From positions 1-64,000 of the forward strand of contig NZ_WUWN01000003.1 of NCBI RefSeq assembly GCF_009846865.1: DNA of 64,000 nt, in the 5' to 3' direction. The notes below the pieces were generated by a model. The model searched no databases and was not told where the DNA came from. It worked only from the letters and a program-made list of their open reading frames with translations. The first letter of the stretch is position 1. Each line of letters starts with the position of its first letter. The position numbers were made by a program, and so were the translations under genes. Origin of the DNA: Puerhibacterium puerhi. Its GTDB lineage: Bacteria > Actinomycetota > Actinomycetes > Actinomycetales > Cellulomonadaceae. Of this stretch, positions 16,340 to 23,737 are shown piece after piece.

Positions 16340-17978
16340 CGCCCACCGTCCAGATGTCGTGCGGCAGCACCGCGGGGTAGGCCACGTCGAGCCGCAGCCC
16401 GTGCACCGTCTGCTTGTCGTAGGCGACGACGCGCTGGTCGTCGAAGAGCGGCACGGCGGGCGCGAGCTCGACCAGCCGCTGCTGCGCCTGGGCGTAGAGG
16501 TCGGCCTGCTCGGCGGTGTCGGTGGTCTCCCGGGCCCGCTGCACCAGGTCGTCGAACGTCGCGTCGCTGAGGTAGGAGGTGTTCAGGCCGATCCGCTCCG
16601 GCGTCGTGATGCCGTCGGTCGAGTACTTCAGGTAGAGGATGTCCGGGGTGTTGGTGCCCCAGATGCCGTTGGAGATGTCGTAGTCGCCGTTGCGGCTGCG
16701 GTCGGACAGCTCCTGCGCCGCGGGGTACTCGATGGTGATCTCGAGGCCCAGGTCCCGCTTGGCGGCGGCCTGCACCTGCTCGGCGATCTGCACGCGGTAG
16801 GCGATGGTGTTGGACATCGGGAAGACCGCCGTGAGGCGCTCGCCGTCCTTGGTGCGGTACCCGTCGCCGTCGCGGCCGGTCCAGCCGGCCTCGTCGAGCA
16901 GCCGGTTCGCCTCGTCGACGTCGTAGTCGACCGGGTTCTCGGAGTACTGGTACGTCGAGGACGTCAGGAAGCCCTTCGATGCCTCGTACTGCCCGAACAG
17001 GACGCTGTCGACGATGCCCTGGCGGTCGATGCCGTGCAGCAGCGCCTGGCGCACCCGCACGTCGTCGAACGGCGCCCGGCTCGCGTTGAGGTACCAGGCG
17101 AAGGGGTGCCCGGGGGTGGTGACCTGCAGGACGTCGAGCCGCGGGTCGCTCTTGGCGGTCTCGAGGTTCTGCGCGGGCACCCAGTCGATGGCGTCGACCT
17201 GGCCGGACTGCAGGGCGCTGAACCGGGTGGCGTCCTCGGCGATGAACAGGACCGTGTAGTCCTTGAGGTACGCCGGGCCCTGGTGGCTGCCGGGCGGGCC
17301 CCAGTCGTAGTCGTCGTTGCGGGTGTAGGTGACGGACTGGCCCTTGGTCCACTCGACGATGGAGAACGGGCCGGTGCCGATCGGGTCGGTGCACACCGAG
17401 CCCGGGTCCTCGGCGAGCTGCTTCGGGGAGATCACCCCGAAGAAGCCCTGCGCCAGCACGCGCAGGAACGCCGAGTAGGGCGTCGACAGGTGCACCTCGA
17501 GCGTGCGGTCGTCGACCACCGTCGAGCCCTCGTACGGGGCGATGTACGAGGCGGCCATCGGCGACTTCGTCTCGGGCTGCACGATCCAGTCGAGGTTCGC
17601 CTTGAACGCCGCGGCGTCCCAGGCGCTGCCGTCGGTGAACGTCACGCCGTCCCGGAGGGTGAACGTGTAGGTCTTGCCGTCCGGCGAGATCTCCCAGTCC
17701 TCGACGAGCCACGGCTCGATCTCGCCGGACTCCGGGTCCTGCCACACGGGCGAGTCGGTGAAGGCCCGGGCGGCGAGCGCCCCGTTGAGGCTGGAGTTGA
17801 GCGCCGGGGCGATGCAGTCGAACTCCTGGCCGTTCGTGGCGATGGTGAACGACCCGTCGCGGACCGGCTCGCCGCTCGCGGCGGCCGCGCCGCCGCCGCC
17901 CGACGACGGCGCGCACGCGGCGAGCGCCAGCATGGCCGCGGCGGACACGGCGAGGGCGGTGCGTGGCGTGTGCTTCAC
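16332..17978 (-). CDS. ABC transporter substrate-binding lipoprotein, SBP family 5
   Basis: First gene of the importer/monooxygenase operon: a 548-residue extracytoplasmic binding protein of the peptide/nickel/glutathione family. The signal sequence ends in the lipobox LALAAC with the lipidated Cys at 22, followed by a Ser/Gly linker. The family 5 core is clear (WLVEDWEISPDGKTYTFTLRDGVTFTDGS, and later DDVRVRQALLHGIDRQGIV). Translation starts at GTG with GGGAGA upstream. A sigma-70-type promoter with an upstream box shared by the other sulfur genes lies about 80 bases before it. The ligand is not known; context suggests an organosulfur compound or S-containing peptide. Confidence 0.92.
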   Translation of the reverse strand: MKHTPRTALAVSAAAMLALAACAPSSGGGGAAAASGEPVRDGSFTIATNGQEFDCIAPALNSSLNGALAARAFTDSPVWQDPESGEIEPWLVEDWEISPDGKTYTFTLRDGVTFTDGSAWDAAAFKANLDWIVQPETKSPMAASYIAPYEGSTVVDDRTLEVHLSTPYSAFLRVLAQGFFGVISPKQLAEDPGSVCTDPIGTGPFSIVEWTKGQSVTYTRNDDYDWGPPGSHQGPAYLKDYTVLFIAEDATRFSALQSGQVDAIDWVPAQNLETAKSDPRLDVLQVTTPGHPFAWYLNASRAPFDDVRVRQALLHGIDRQGIVDSVLFGQYEASKGFLTSSTYQYSENPVDYDVDEANRLLDEAGWTGRDGDGYRTKDGERLTAVFPMSNTIAYRVQIAEQVQAAAKRDLGLEITIEYPAAQELSDRSRNGDYDISNGIWGTNTPDILYLKYSTDGITTPERIGLNTSYLSDATFDDLVQRARETTDTAEQADLYAQAQQRLVELAPAVPLFDDQRVVAYDKQTVHGLRLDVAYPAVLPHDIWTVGGE

Positions 17979-18058
17979 GGGGTCTCCCGGGATCGATGGG
18001 CTGCGAGGGCCGCCGCGAGGCGGCCGGCCGCTGACCGGCGACGGCCGCGGCGGGCGGG

Positions 18059-18111
18059 AAAGTAGGCACGGCCGTCGCGGGCGTCAACGCCTTCGTGTGA
18101 CGTCTCACATG
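18059..18111 (-). promoter_or_regulatory. promoter of the importer/monooxygenase operon with CATGTGAGA box
   Basis: On the minus strand: box CATGTGAGA (18111-18103), 15 bases, -35 TTGACG (18087-18082), 17 bases, -10 TACTTT (18064-18059). The same box, spacing and TACNTT -10 recur at two other promoters in this locus. The remainder of 17979-18294 shows no gene; the leader from the predicted start to the GTG has no ATG and no evident riboswitch. Confidence 0.75.
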
Positions 18112-18294
18112 GCGGACGGCGGCGGCCCCCCGCGGGCCCGCGCCACCGGCGCCCGGGCGCCCGTGGCGAGCGGGCCGACGCGAGGAGCGGCACATCGCTG
18201 CAGGTCAGGGCGCCGAGATGGGCAGCGGCAACCGCGCGGTCAGACCCACGGTCGACCACATCGCGAGACGGTGACGTCGCCGCGGAGCGGGTGG

Positions 18295-18669
18295 TCAGCG
18301 CGGCGGCGCGCGGAAGTAGTCGGCGGCGAGCTGGCCCAGCACACCCAGCACGAGCAGGCCCACGGCGGGCCACAGCGCCAGCGGACCGAGGCCCGCGCGC
18401 ACGTCCCACCCCACCGCAGGCCCGAACATCGCGACCATCAGCCAGGCCGCTCCCGCTAGCACGCCGGCGTAGAGGACGGGCCCGGCCTTGCGCGCCTTGC
18501 GCGGCCCGGGCACCAGGGCGTCGGCGTACTCCTCGGGGCGGCCGAGCTCCTGCCGGAGCTCGGCGTCGTCCAGGCCGCGCCCGGCGGTCGTGCGCAGGAC
18601 GTCGGCGATCATCTCCTCGCTGGCGCCGCGCGCCCGCAGCGCCATGGTGAGCCTGCGCGCGTAGGACAC
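18295..18669 (-). CDS. HAAS-domain small membrane protein
   Basis: A 124-residue protein whose first 60 residues have the HAAS pattern (YARRLTMALRARGASEEMIADVL, then EELGRPEEYADAL-like ending) followed by two membrane helices (about 68-90 and 97-115). HAAS proteins usually sit beside a PadR regulator and are thought to transmit a signal across the membrane; no PadR gene is visible here. The start is GTG at 18669 with AAGGAGG eight bases upstream. It diverges from the LLM operon, whose operator palindrome lies between them. Confidence 0.75.
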   Translation of the reverse strand: MSYARRLTMALRARGASEEMIADVLRTTAGRGLDDAELRQELGRPEEYADALVPGPRKARKAGPVLYAGVLAGAAWLMVAMFGPAVGWDVRAGLGPLALWPAVGLLVLGVLGQLAADYFRAPPR

Positions 18670-18822
18670 GTCAGCCTCCTTCGCCCGTCGTGCCGCGATC
18701 CTCCAGCGTCCCCGCCAGGCCGCTCGGACGCCACCCCCTGAGGCCGCGGGCAGGCGCGGGCAGCCGCGGGCCGGCGCGGGGCGGAGCGGGGCGGAGCCGG
18801 ACAGAGCGGGTGAAACGGTGCG

Positions 18823-18850
18823 TCTCACATGATGGTCCCACCATGTGAGA
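18823..18850. promoter_or_regulatory. 28-bp palindromic operator of the LLM monooxygenase operon
   Basis: Arms TCTCACATG and CATGTGAGA, with an inner TGG/CCA pair, form a 28-base dyad broken at one base pair and at the two centre bases. Its right arm is the box that precedes the promoter of the rightward operon, and the left arm faces the HAAS gene. A dimeric regulator is the simplest reading. Confidence 0.75.
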
Positions 18851-18894
18851 ACTCCGGCCGGCCTGTTGCCCCGCCGCCGGAGGGCACCTACCTT
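18842..18894 (+). promoter_or_regulatory. promoter of the LLM/flavin reductase operon
   Basis: Box CATGTGAGA (18842-18850), 15 bases, -35 TTGCCC (18866-18871), 17 bases, -10 TACCTT (18889-18894). The weak -35 fits activator dependence. The leader contains a perfect 9-bp hairpin, GGCCGCGCC with loop CGC and GGCGCGGCC, around 18911-18931. Confidence 0.7.
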
Positions 18895-18982
18895 CCGGGC
18901 ACCGATCGCCGGCCGCGCCCGCGGCGCGGCCGACCGACCACGCCGAGCGGGACGAGCTCCCGTGCCCGACCGGAGGCCTCCG

Positions 18983-20395
18983 ATGACGAACGAGCCCAAG
19001 CAGCTGATCCTCAACCTGTTCGAGATGGCCTGCGTCAGCCACATCACCCACGGCCTCTGGCGCCTGGACGGCAACAACCGCCACCGGTTCGCCGACCTCG
19101 ACTACTGGACCGAGCTGGCGCAGATCCTCGAGGACGGCGGCTTCGACGCGGTGTTCCTGGCCGACGTGATCGGCACGTACGACGTGTTCCGCGACGGGCC
19201 GGAGACGGCGCTGCGCGAGGGCGTCCAGAGCCCGGACCTCGACCCGCTGCTGCTGGTGCCCGCGATGGCTGCCGTGACCGAGCGCCTCGGCTTCGGCGTG
19301 ACGTTCTCGACCACGTACGAGCCACCGTTCGCGTTCGCCCGCCGCATCTCCACGCTCGACCACCTCACCCGCGGGCGGATCGGCTGGAACATCGTCACCT
19401 CCTACCTGCCCAACGCGGCCCGCAACTTCGGCCTCGACGACCAGATCCCGCACGACCGGCGCTACGAGCTCGCCGACGAGTACCTGCACGTGCTCTACAA
19501 GCTGTGGGAGGGCTCGTGGGACGACGGCGCCCTGGTCCACGACCGCGAGCGCGGCGTCGTGACCGACCCCGCCAAGGTGCGCTACATCGACCACGTCGGC
19601 GAGACGCACCGCGTGGCCGGGCCGCACCTGGTGCACCCGTCGCCGCAGCGCACCCCCGTGCTGTTCCAGGCGACCGGCTCCCCGGCGGGCTCGGCGTTCG
19701 CCGGGCGGCACGCCGAGGTGCTGTTCACCGGCGGGCGCACCACCGAGCAGTTCCAGGCCGTCAAGCGCTCGGTCCAGGACGCCGCCGTGGCGCAGGGGCG
19801 CACGGAGGGCTCGGTGCGGTTCATCGTCCAGGCCGGCGTCATCGTCGGGCGCACCCAGGAGGAGGCCGAGGACAAGTGGCGCCTGTACCAGGCGTACACC
19901 AGCCTCGACGGCATCCTGGCCCACCAGGGGCTGCCGGTGGACCTCACCGCCGCGCCGCGCGACATCACCGTGGCCGAGGCGATCGCCCGCAGCGGCAAGG
20001 ACCTGGGCCGGGCGCCCCAGCTGCCGCTCGACAGGACCGTCGGCGAGGTGCTCGACCAGGTCCGCGTCGGGCGCGCCGAGCGCTTCTTCGTCGTCGGCAC
20101 GCCCGACGTCGTCGCCGACGAGATCGAGCGCTGGCTCGACGTGGACGGCATCGACGGCATCAACCTGCGCCAGTACCACTCGTTCGGCACCGCGCAGGAC
20201 TTCGCCGAGCTGGTGGTGCCGGAGCTGCGGCGCCGCGGGCGCCTGCCCGAGGCCGGCGAGCACGCGGGCGCCACCCTGCGCGAGCGCATCTTCGGCCACC
20301 CGCGGCTGCCGTCGGAGCACGTCGGCACGCGGTACCGGGGCGGGGCCCACCTCGGCGCCGGAGCCCTGCCCGCGCCCGAGCCGACCGCCGTCTGA
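18983..20395 (+). CDS. NtaA/SnaA/DszA family FMN-dependent monooxygenase (LLM class)
   Basis: Two-component luciferase-like monooxygenase (470 residues) that would use FMNH2 from a partner reductase to cleave C-S or C-N bonds in compounds such as sulfones, sulfonates or nitrilotriacetate. Family landmarks are WTELAQILEDGGFDAVFLAD, TFSTTYEPPFAFARRISTLDHLTRGRIGWNIVTS and HPSPQRTPVLFQATGSPAG. GGAGG ends six bases before the ATG at 18983; a GTG 21 bases earlier is in frame but less likely. Two flavin reductase genes follow in the same operon, matching the ntaA/ntaB and dszA/dszD logic. Substrate unknown. Confidence 0.92.
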   Translation: MTNEPKQLILNLFEMACVSHITHGLWRLDGNNRHRFADLDYWTELAQILEDGGFDAVFLADVIGTYDVFRDGPETALREGVQSPDLDPLLLVPAMAAVTERLGFGVTFSTTYEPPFAFARRISTLDHLTRGRIGWNIVTSYLPNAARNFGLDDQIPHDRRYELADEYLHVLYKLWEGSWDDGALVHDRERGVVTDPAKVRYIDHVGETHRVAGPHLVHPSPQRTPVLFQATGSPAGSAFAGRHAEVLFTGGRTTEQFQAVKRSVQDAAVAQGRTEGSVRFIVQAGVIVGRTQEEAEDKWRLYQAYTSLDGILAHQGLPVDLTAAPRDITVAEAIARSGKDLGRAPQLPLDRTVGEVLDQVRVGRAERFFVVGTPDVVADEIERWLDVDGIDGINLRQYHSFGTAQDFAELVVPELRRRGRLPEAGEHAGATLRERIFGHPRLPSEHVGTRYRGGAHLGAGALPAPEPTAV

Positions 20396-20450
20396 CACCG
20401 TCCGACGCCGTCCGGCGCCCACCGACCTCCGAGCAGCTCCTGGAGCACCC

Positions 20451-21005
20451 ATGACCTCCCCCCACTCCCCCGCCGGCCCCGTCGTCGTGCTGTCCGGCAA
20501 CCCCCGCCCGGGGTCGCGGACCCTCGGCGTCGCCGAGGCCGTCGGCGGGCGCGTCGCCGACCTGCTGGGCGCCCCCGACGTCGTCACGGTCGACCTGGCC
20601 GGCCTGGCCGGCGAGCTCTTCGCCGCCGACCGTCCAGCGGTCGAGCGGGCGCGCGAGCAGGTCGCCGCCGCAGCCGTCGTGGTCGTCGCGACGCCCGTCT
20701 ACAAGGCCGCCTACACGGGCCTGCTCAAGTCGTTCCTCGACCTGTACGGCCCGGACGGCCTGGCCGGCGTCGTCGCCGTGCCGCTGGTGGTCTCCGGCAA
20801 CCCGGCCCACGCGCTCGCGGGCGAGGTGCACCTGCGCCCGGTGCTCGTCGACCTCGGCGCGGTGGTGCCCACGCGGTCGTTCACGGTGACCGAGGCGCAG
20901 CTGGCGGACCTCCCGCCGGTGCTGGACGCCTGGCTGGACCGGTGGGCCGACGCGCTCGCCCGCGCCGTCGGGGTGCCCGCCGTCGCGACGGGGGGCGCCC
21001 GATGA
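20451..21005 (+). CDS. NAD(P)H-dependent FMN reductase (SsuE/MsuE-like)
   Basis: Flavodoxin-fold reductase (184 residues) that supplies FMNH2 to two-component monooxygenases. The phosphate-binding loop SGNPRPGSRT lies near residue 15 and the family motif ATPVYKAAYTGLLKSFLDLYG near 80-100, as in SsuE and MsuE of sulfonate assimilation. It is the second gene of the operon and overlaps the next gene by ATGA. Confidence 0.92.
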   Translation: MTSPHSPAGPVVVLSGNPRPGSRTLGVAEAVGGRVADLLGAPDVVTVDLAGLAGELFAADRPAVERAREQVAAAAVVVVATPVYKAAYTGLLKSFLDLYGPDGLAGVVAVPLVVSGNPAHALAGEVHLRPVLVDLGAVVPTRSFTVTEAQLADLPPVLDAWLDRWADALARAVGVPAVATGGAR

Positions 21006-21565
21006 CCGCCGAGCGCACCAGCCTGGCCGCCCTCGAGCTGCTGCTGTCCGAGGACGACGAGCCGCACCTGACGCCCGAGGCGTTCAAGGCCGTGTTCCGC
21101 CGGCACCCGGCGGGCGTGGCGGTCGTCGCGCTGCTCGACGACGAGGGTCCGGTCGGCTTCACTGCCACGTCGGTCATCTCGGTGTCGGCAGCGCCGCCGC
21201 TGCTGGCCTTCTCGGTCGCCTCGACGTCGTCGTCGTGGCCCGCGCTCGCGCGCGCCCGCACCCTCGCCGTCAACTTCCTCGCCGACGACCAGGACGACGT
21301 CTCCGCCCGCTTCGCGACGCACGGCATCGACCGCTTCGCCGCCGGCGGCTGGACCGCGCTCCCCACCGGCGAGCCGGTCATCGACGGTGCCGTGTCCTGG
21401 GTGCGGGCCCGCGTCGTGCAGCGCACGCCCGTGGGCGACAGCTACCTGGTGTCGCTGCGCGCGCTGGAGTCGGGGACCGCCGCGCCCGAGGCGGGCGGCG
21501 CGGCGTCCCCCCTCGTCTACCTCGACCGCACCTATCACCGGCTGGGCGACGACACCGCGATCTGA
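21002..21565 (+). CDS. flavin reductase family protein (HpaC/DIM6-like split barrel)
   Basis: FMN-binding split-barrel reductase of 187 residues, a second possible supplier of reduced flavin. Typical stretches are FRRHPAGVAVVALLDDEGPVGFTATSV, SVSAAPPLLAFSVA and ARTLAVNFLADDQ. Having two unrelated reductases in one operon is unusual and may serve the several monooxygenases of the locus separately. The last 31 bases overlap the convergent LLM gene. Confidence 0.9.
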   Translation: MTAERTSLAALELLLSEDDEPHLTPEAFKAVFRRHPAGVAVVALLDDEGPVGFTATSVISVSAAPPLLAFSVASTSSSWPALARARTLAVNFLADDQDDVSARFATHGIDRFAAGGWTALPTGEPVIDGAVSWVRARVVQRTPVGDSYLVSLRALESGTAAPEAGGAASPLVYLDRTYHRLGDDTAI

Positions 21566-22863
21566 CCGGCCGCCTCGGGCCGCCGCCGCGCCGTGCCGCG
21601 CGGTGCGCGGCCCGCGACGCCCGTCGGGGTGTCCGTGACCCGGGAGCCCGTCGCGCGGACGCCCGACGCGCCGCCGACGGCGGGCAGGCCGAGGGCCGCG
21701 CGCAGCGTGGTCGCCGCGACGGGCGCGACCTCCCGGCGCAGGCCCGCGACCTCCAGCGCGGGCAGGGCGTGGTCGACGACGGCGTCGAGGTCCGCCCCCA
21801 GGGAGGACGGGCGCAGGACGAAGCCGTCGGCGGCGCCCGAGTCGCGCCAGGCGCCGGCCAGGTCCGCCAGCCCTCCCGCGGTGCCCGCGAAGACCAGCGC
21901 CCCGTGCGCCACCTCCGGCCCCTCGAGCGACTCCACGAGCTCGAGCCGCGCCTGGGCGCTCTCCCGGTCCGTCGACAGCACCACGTACGCGTCGACGAGG
22001 ACGCGCGGCGCCGCGAGGCGGCCCGCGGCGAGGGCGGCCTCCCGCAGCCGCTCGCGCAGCTCCGCCGCCCGCCCGCGGTAGGCCACCGCCACGCGCACGA
22101 CGTCGGCCACACGCGCCGCGAGCGGCAGGTCCGCCTCGGTGCGCACCCGCACGACGACGGGCGGGCGGCCCTGCGGCGAGGCGGCGACCTCGTCCGCCTC
22201 GCGGCGCACCGCGAACCGCACCCCGTCGCGCTCGACGGCGTGGCGACCCTCGCCGTCGAGCCGGACGGCACCGTCCCGCTCGCCGGTCCCCCAGTGGCGC
22301 ACGACGGCGTCGGCGTCCGCGGCGGCGCGGTGCGCCCAGGCGTCGTCGCTGGTGACGAGCGTGGGCGGCAGGCCCACCTGCCAGCCGGCGCGCCCGGCGC
22401 TCTCCCGGTCCACGCTCGTGATGGCGCCGGCCACGTGCGCGGCCTCGACGTGCACCGTCTCGACGGCGGCCACGAGGCCGACCCGCGTGGTGAGCGGGGC
22501 GACGCGGGCCGCGGCGACGGCGGCGTCGAGCCGCCCGGTGAGCCGGCTGCGGCCGGGGTGCAGCAGGAAGCTCTCGTCGAGGGTCACCAGGTCGACGCCG
22601 CCGGCGTCGGCGCGACGGACGAGGTCGACGAAGCGCCGGCCGTCGAACGACCGCGGCGACTGCAGGCCCCGGGCGCGGTGGGAGCCCGGGCGGGCGCCGG
22701 CCGCGCTGAGATCGACGCCGACGACGAGGTGGCGGTCGGTCTGGTCGGCGTGCCGGCGGTGGTGCAGCTGGTCCGGGTGGTCCAGGTGCGGCTGGTGCGA
22801 CTGGTTCAGGTGCGGGTGGCTCAGGTGCGGGTGGCTCAGGTGCGGCTCGTTCAGGTGCGACAT
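21535..22863 (-). CDS. LLM class flavin-dependent oxidoreductase with His-rich N-terminus
   Basis: A 442-residue luciferase-like protein, diverged from the NtaA/DszA family member at 18983. Recognisable parts are FVDLVRRADAGGVDLVTLDE, VAPLTTRVGLVAAVETVHVEAAHVAGAITSVDRESAGRAGW and the later PPVVVRVRTEADL strand. Before the fold, residues 1-43 are a repetitive His/Pro/Leu segment (HLSHP, HLNEP units, about 14 His), which could bind metal or simply reflect DNA repeat expansion. The C-terminal 60 residues are low complexity. Its promoter belongs to the shared organosulfur set and its leader contains a Cys-rich mini-ORF. Substrate unknown. Confidence 0.82.
   Translation of the reverse strand: MSHLNEPHLSHPHLSHPHLNQSHQPHLDHPDQLHHRRHADQTDRHLVVGVDLSAAGARPGSHRARGLQSPRSFDGRRFVDLVRRADAGGVDLVTLDESFLLHPGRSRLTGRLDAAVAAARVAPLTTRVGLVAAVETVHVEAAHVAGAITSVDRESAGRAGWQVGLPPTLVTSDDAWAHRAAADADAVVRHWGTGERDGAVRLDGEGRHAVERDGVRFAVRREADEVAASPQGRPPVVVRVRTEADLPLAARVADVVRVAVAYRGRAAELRERLREAALAAGRLAAPRVLVDAYVVLSTDRESAQARLELVESLEGPEVAHGALVFAGTAGGLADLAGAWRDSGAADGFVLRPSSLGADLDAVVDHALPALEVAGLRREVAPVAATTLRAALGLPAVGGASGVRATGSRVTDTPTGVAGRAPRGTARRRPEAAGQIAVSSPSR
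22803..22862 (-). repeat. four tandem 15-bp repeats encoding HLSHP-type units
   Basis: Four 15-base units related to GGCTCAGGTGCGGGT lie immediately after the LLM start codon and encode the His-rich N-terminus. The two central units differ only at their last bases, indicating slippage expansion. Confidence 0.8.
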
Positions 22864-22963
22864 GGAGGGCTCCGGCTCGGCACGCGCCCGGGCACGCGCG
22901 CCGCCGGGCCCGGTACGGGCTCGGCGCGCGGCGGTCCGGCGCTGCGGGAAGGTGGGGGCGGCT

Positions 22964-22981
22964 CGGCGCTCGCGAGCGCCG
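22964..22981. promoter_or_regulatory. 18-bp perfect palindrome in the LLM leader
   Basis: CGGCGCTCGCGAGCGCCG is self-complementary over 18 bases and lies between the Cys-rich mini-ORF stop (23025) and the LLM start (22863). With GC-rich complementary segments nearer the LLM ribosome site it could form part of an attenuator; this is inferred. Confidence 0.4.
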
Positions 22982-23024
22982 GGGGCGCGGACGTCGGCGC
23001 GTCCGGCGCTGGACGGTCAGGTCG

Positions 23025-23141
23025 TCAGCAGGGACGACAGCACATTCGCCGCCGGGGCAGGGTGTCGCCGCCCTGCTCGGCGGTGCAGCGGGACCGCAGG
23101 ACCTGCGCGACCGCTGTGCGGCGCGTCGTGCTCCTGGCCAT
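23025..23141 (-). CDS. putative Cys-rich leader peptide upstream of the LLM gene
   Basis: A 38-residue reading frame, MARSTTRRTAVAQ at the start and RRRMCCRPC at the end, with four Cys of which three lie in the last five residues. A strong AGGAGGAG lies eight bases before the ATG. It sits in the long leader of the LLM gene, 161 bases before its start and about 190 bases after the predicted transcription start. Cys-rich leader peptides upstream of sulfur-assimilation genes are known in actinobacteria, where ribosome stalling at Cys codons signals cysteine shortage. The good ribosome site and placement support it; no homologue was recognised. Confidence 0.5.
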   Translation of the reverse strand: MARSTTRRTAVAQVLRSRCTAEQGGDTLPRRRMCCRPC

Positions 23142-23339
23142 CGTGGGCTCCTCCTGGCGCCCGCCCGGGGGCGGGCTCGCGTGTTGCCCCACCGCCGGGC
23201 GGCGGTGGGCCTGGTCCTCACCCGGGGCACCCGCCCGCGCGGGGGGTTGCCGTCCGACCAGCCGGGGCTTCGCGTCGGAGCTCATGACCTGTCGCGCCCG
23301 ACGACGCCATCGACGGCGTCACCTGGTGCGACGCGCGGA

Positions 23340-23393
23340 AAAGTACGGAGGGGCGGCGGCGGTGTCAACGGCTGCCCGGGGAGTTCTCAGATG
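23340..23393 (-). promoter_or_regulatory. promoter of the leader peptide/LLM gene with CATCTGAGA box
   Basis: On the minus strand: box CATCTGAGA (23393-23385), 16 bases, -35 TTGACA (23368-23363), 17 bases, -10 TACTTT (23345-23340). The box is followed by ACTCC, as at the promoter at 18842. The rest of 22864-23498 beyond the leader peptide shows no other gene. Confidence 0.75.
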
Positions 23394-23504
23394 TCGGGAC
23401 CTGCGGCCACGTCCCGCCCGGCCCGGCGGTCTCGTCGGCGACCGTGTGCGGCCTCGAGGGCGTCCGGGTAGCGTCGGGCCGACCCCGTCCCGGAGGAGAT
23501 GACG

Positions 23505-23651
23505 ATGGCACGACTGATCAGCGGTCTCGTGAAGTCCGCCCTGGTGGCGAAGGCGTTCCAGATCGCCCGGCGCGAGATGGCCAAGCCCGAGAACCAGCGG
23601 AGGGCCAAGGAGCTCCTCGCGAAGGCCACCCGCCGGCGCACCGCCCGCTGA
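23505..23651 (+). CDS. small basic protein, unknown function
   Basis: A 48-residue protein, strongly basic, predicted as one or two amphipathic helices (LVKSALVAKAFQIARREM then KPENQRRAKELLAKATRRR). GGAGG lies eight bases before the ATG at 23505; an in-frame ATG at 23499 is too close to it. The clean ribosome site and balanced composition suggest a real gene. It is not a domain I recognise; nucleic-acid binding is only a guess from charge. Confidence 0.6.
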   Translation: MARLISGLVKSALVAKAFQIARREMAKPENQRRAKELLAKATRRRTAR

Positions 23652-23683
23652 CGCCCGGGTTCGACGAGGCGGCGGCCGGCGAC

Positions 23684-23737
23684 GTCACACAGGGGCGCCG
23701 CGTCACGCAGGGGCGCCGCGTCACGCAGGGGCGCCGA
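23684..23737. repeat. three tandem 18-bp repeats
   Basis: Three copies of an 18-base unit, GTCACGCAGGGGCGCCGC with one or two changes, lie at the 3' end of the leftward DHFR-family gene; the stop codon falls inside the third copy. A single related GTCACGCAGGGGC occurs near 28775. Too few and lacking spacers for a CRISPR array. Confidence 0.8.

Noticed and set aside
18096-18109. CRP-like site TGTGA-N4-TCACA before the importer promoter
   Set aside because: CRP/Fnr sites need six bases between the arms. The position and the CATGTGAGA comparison at two other promoters explain the sequence better.
23684-23737. Possible CRISPR-like repeat
   Set aside because: Three directly adjacent 18-bp units have no spacers, no leader and no cas genes; it is a simple tandem repeat.
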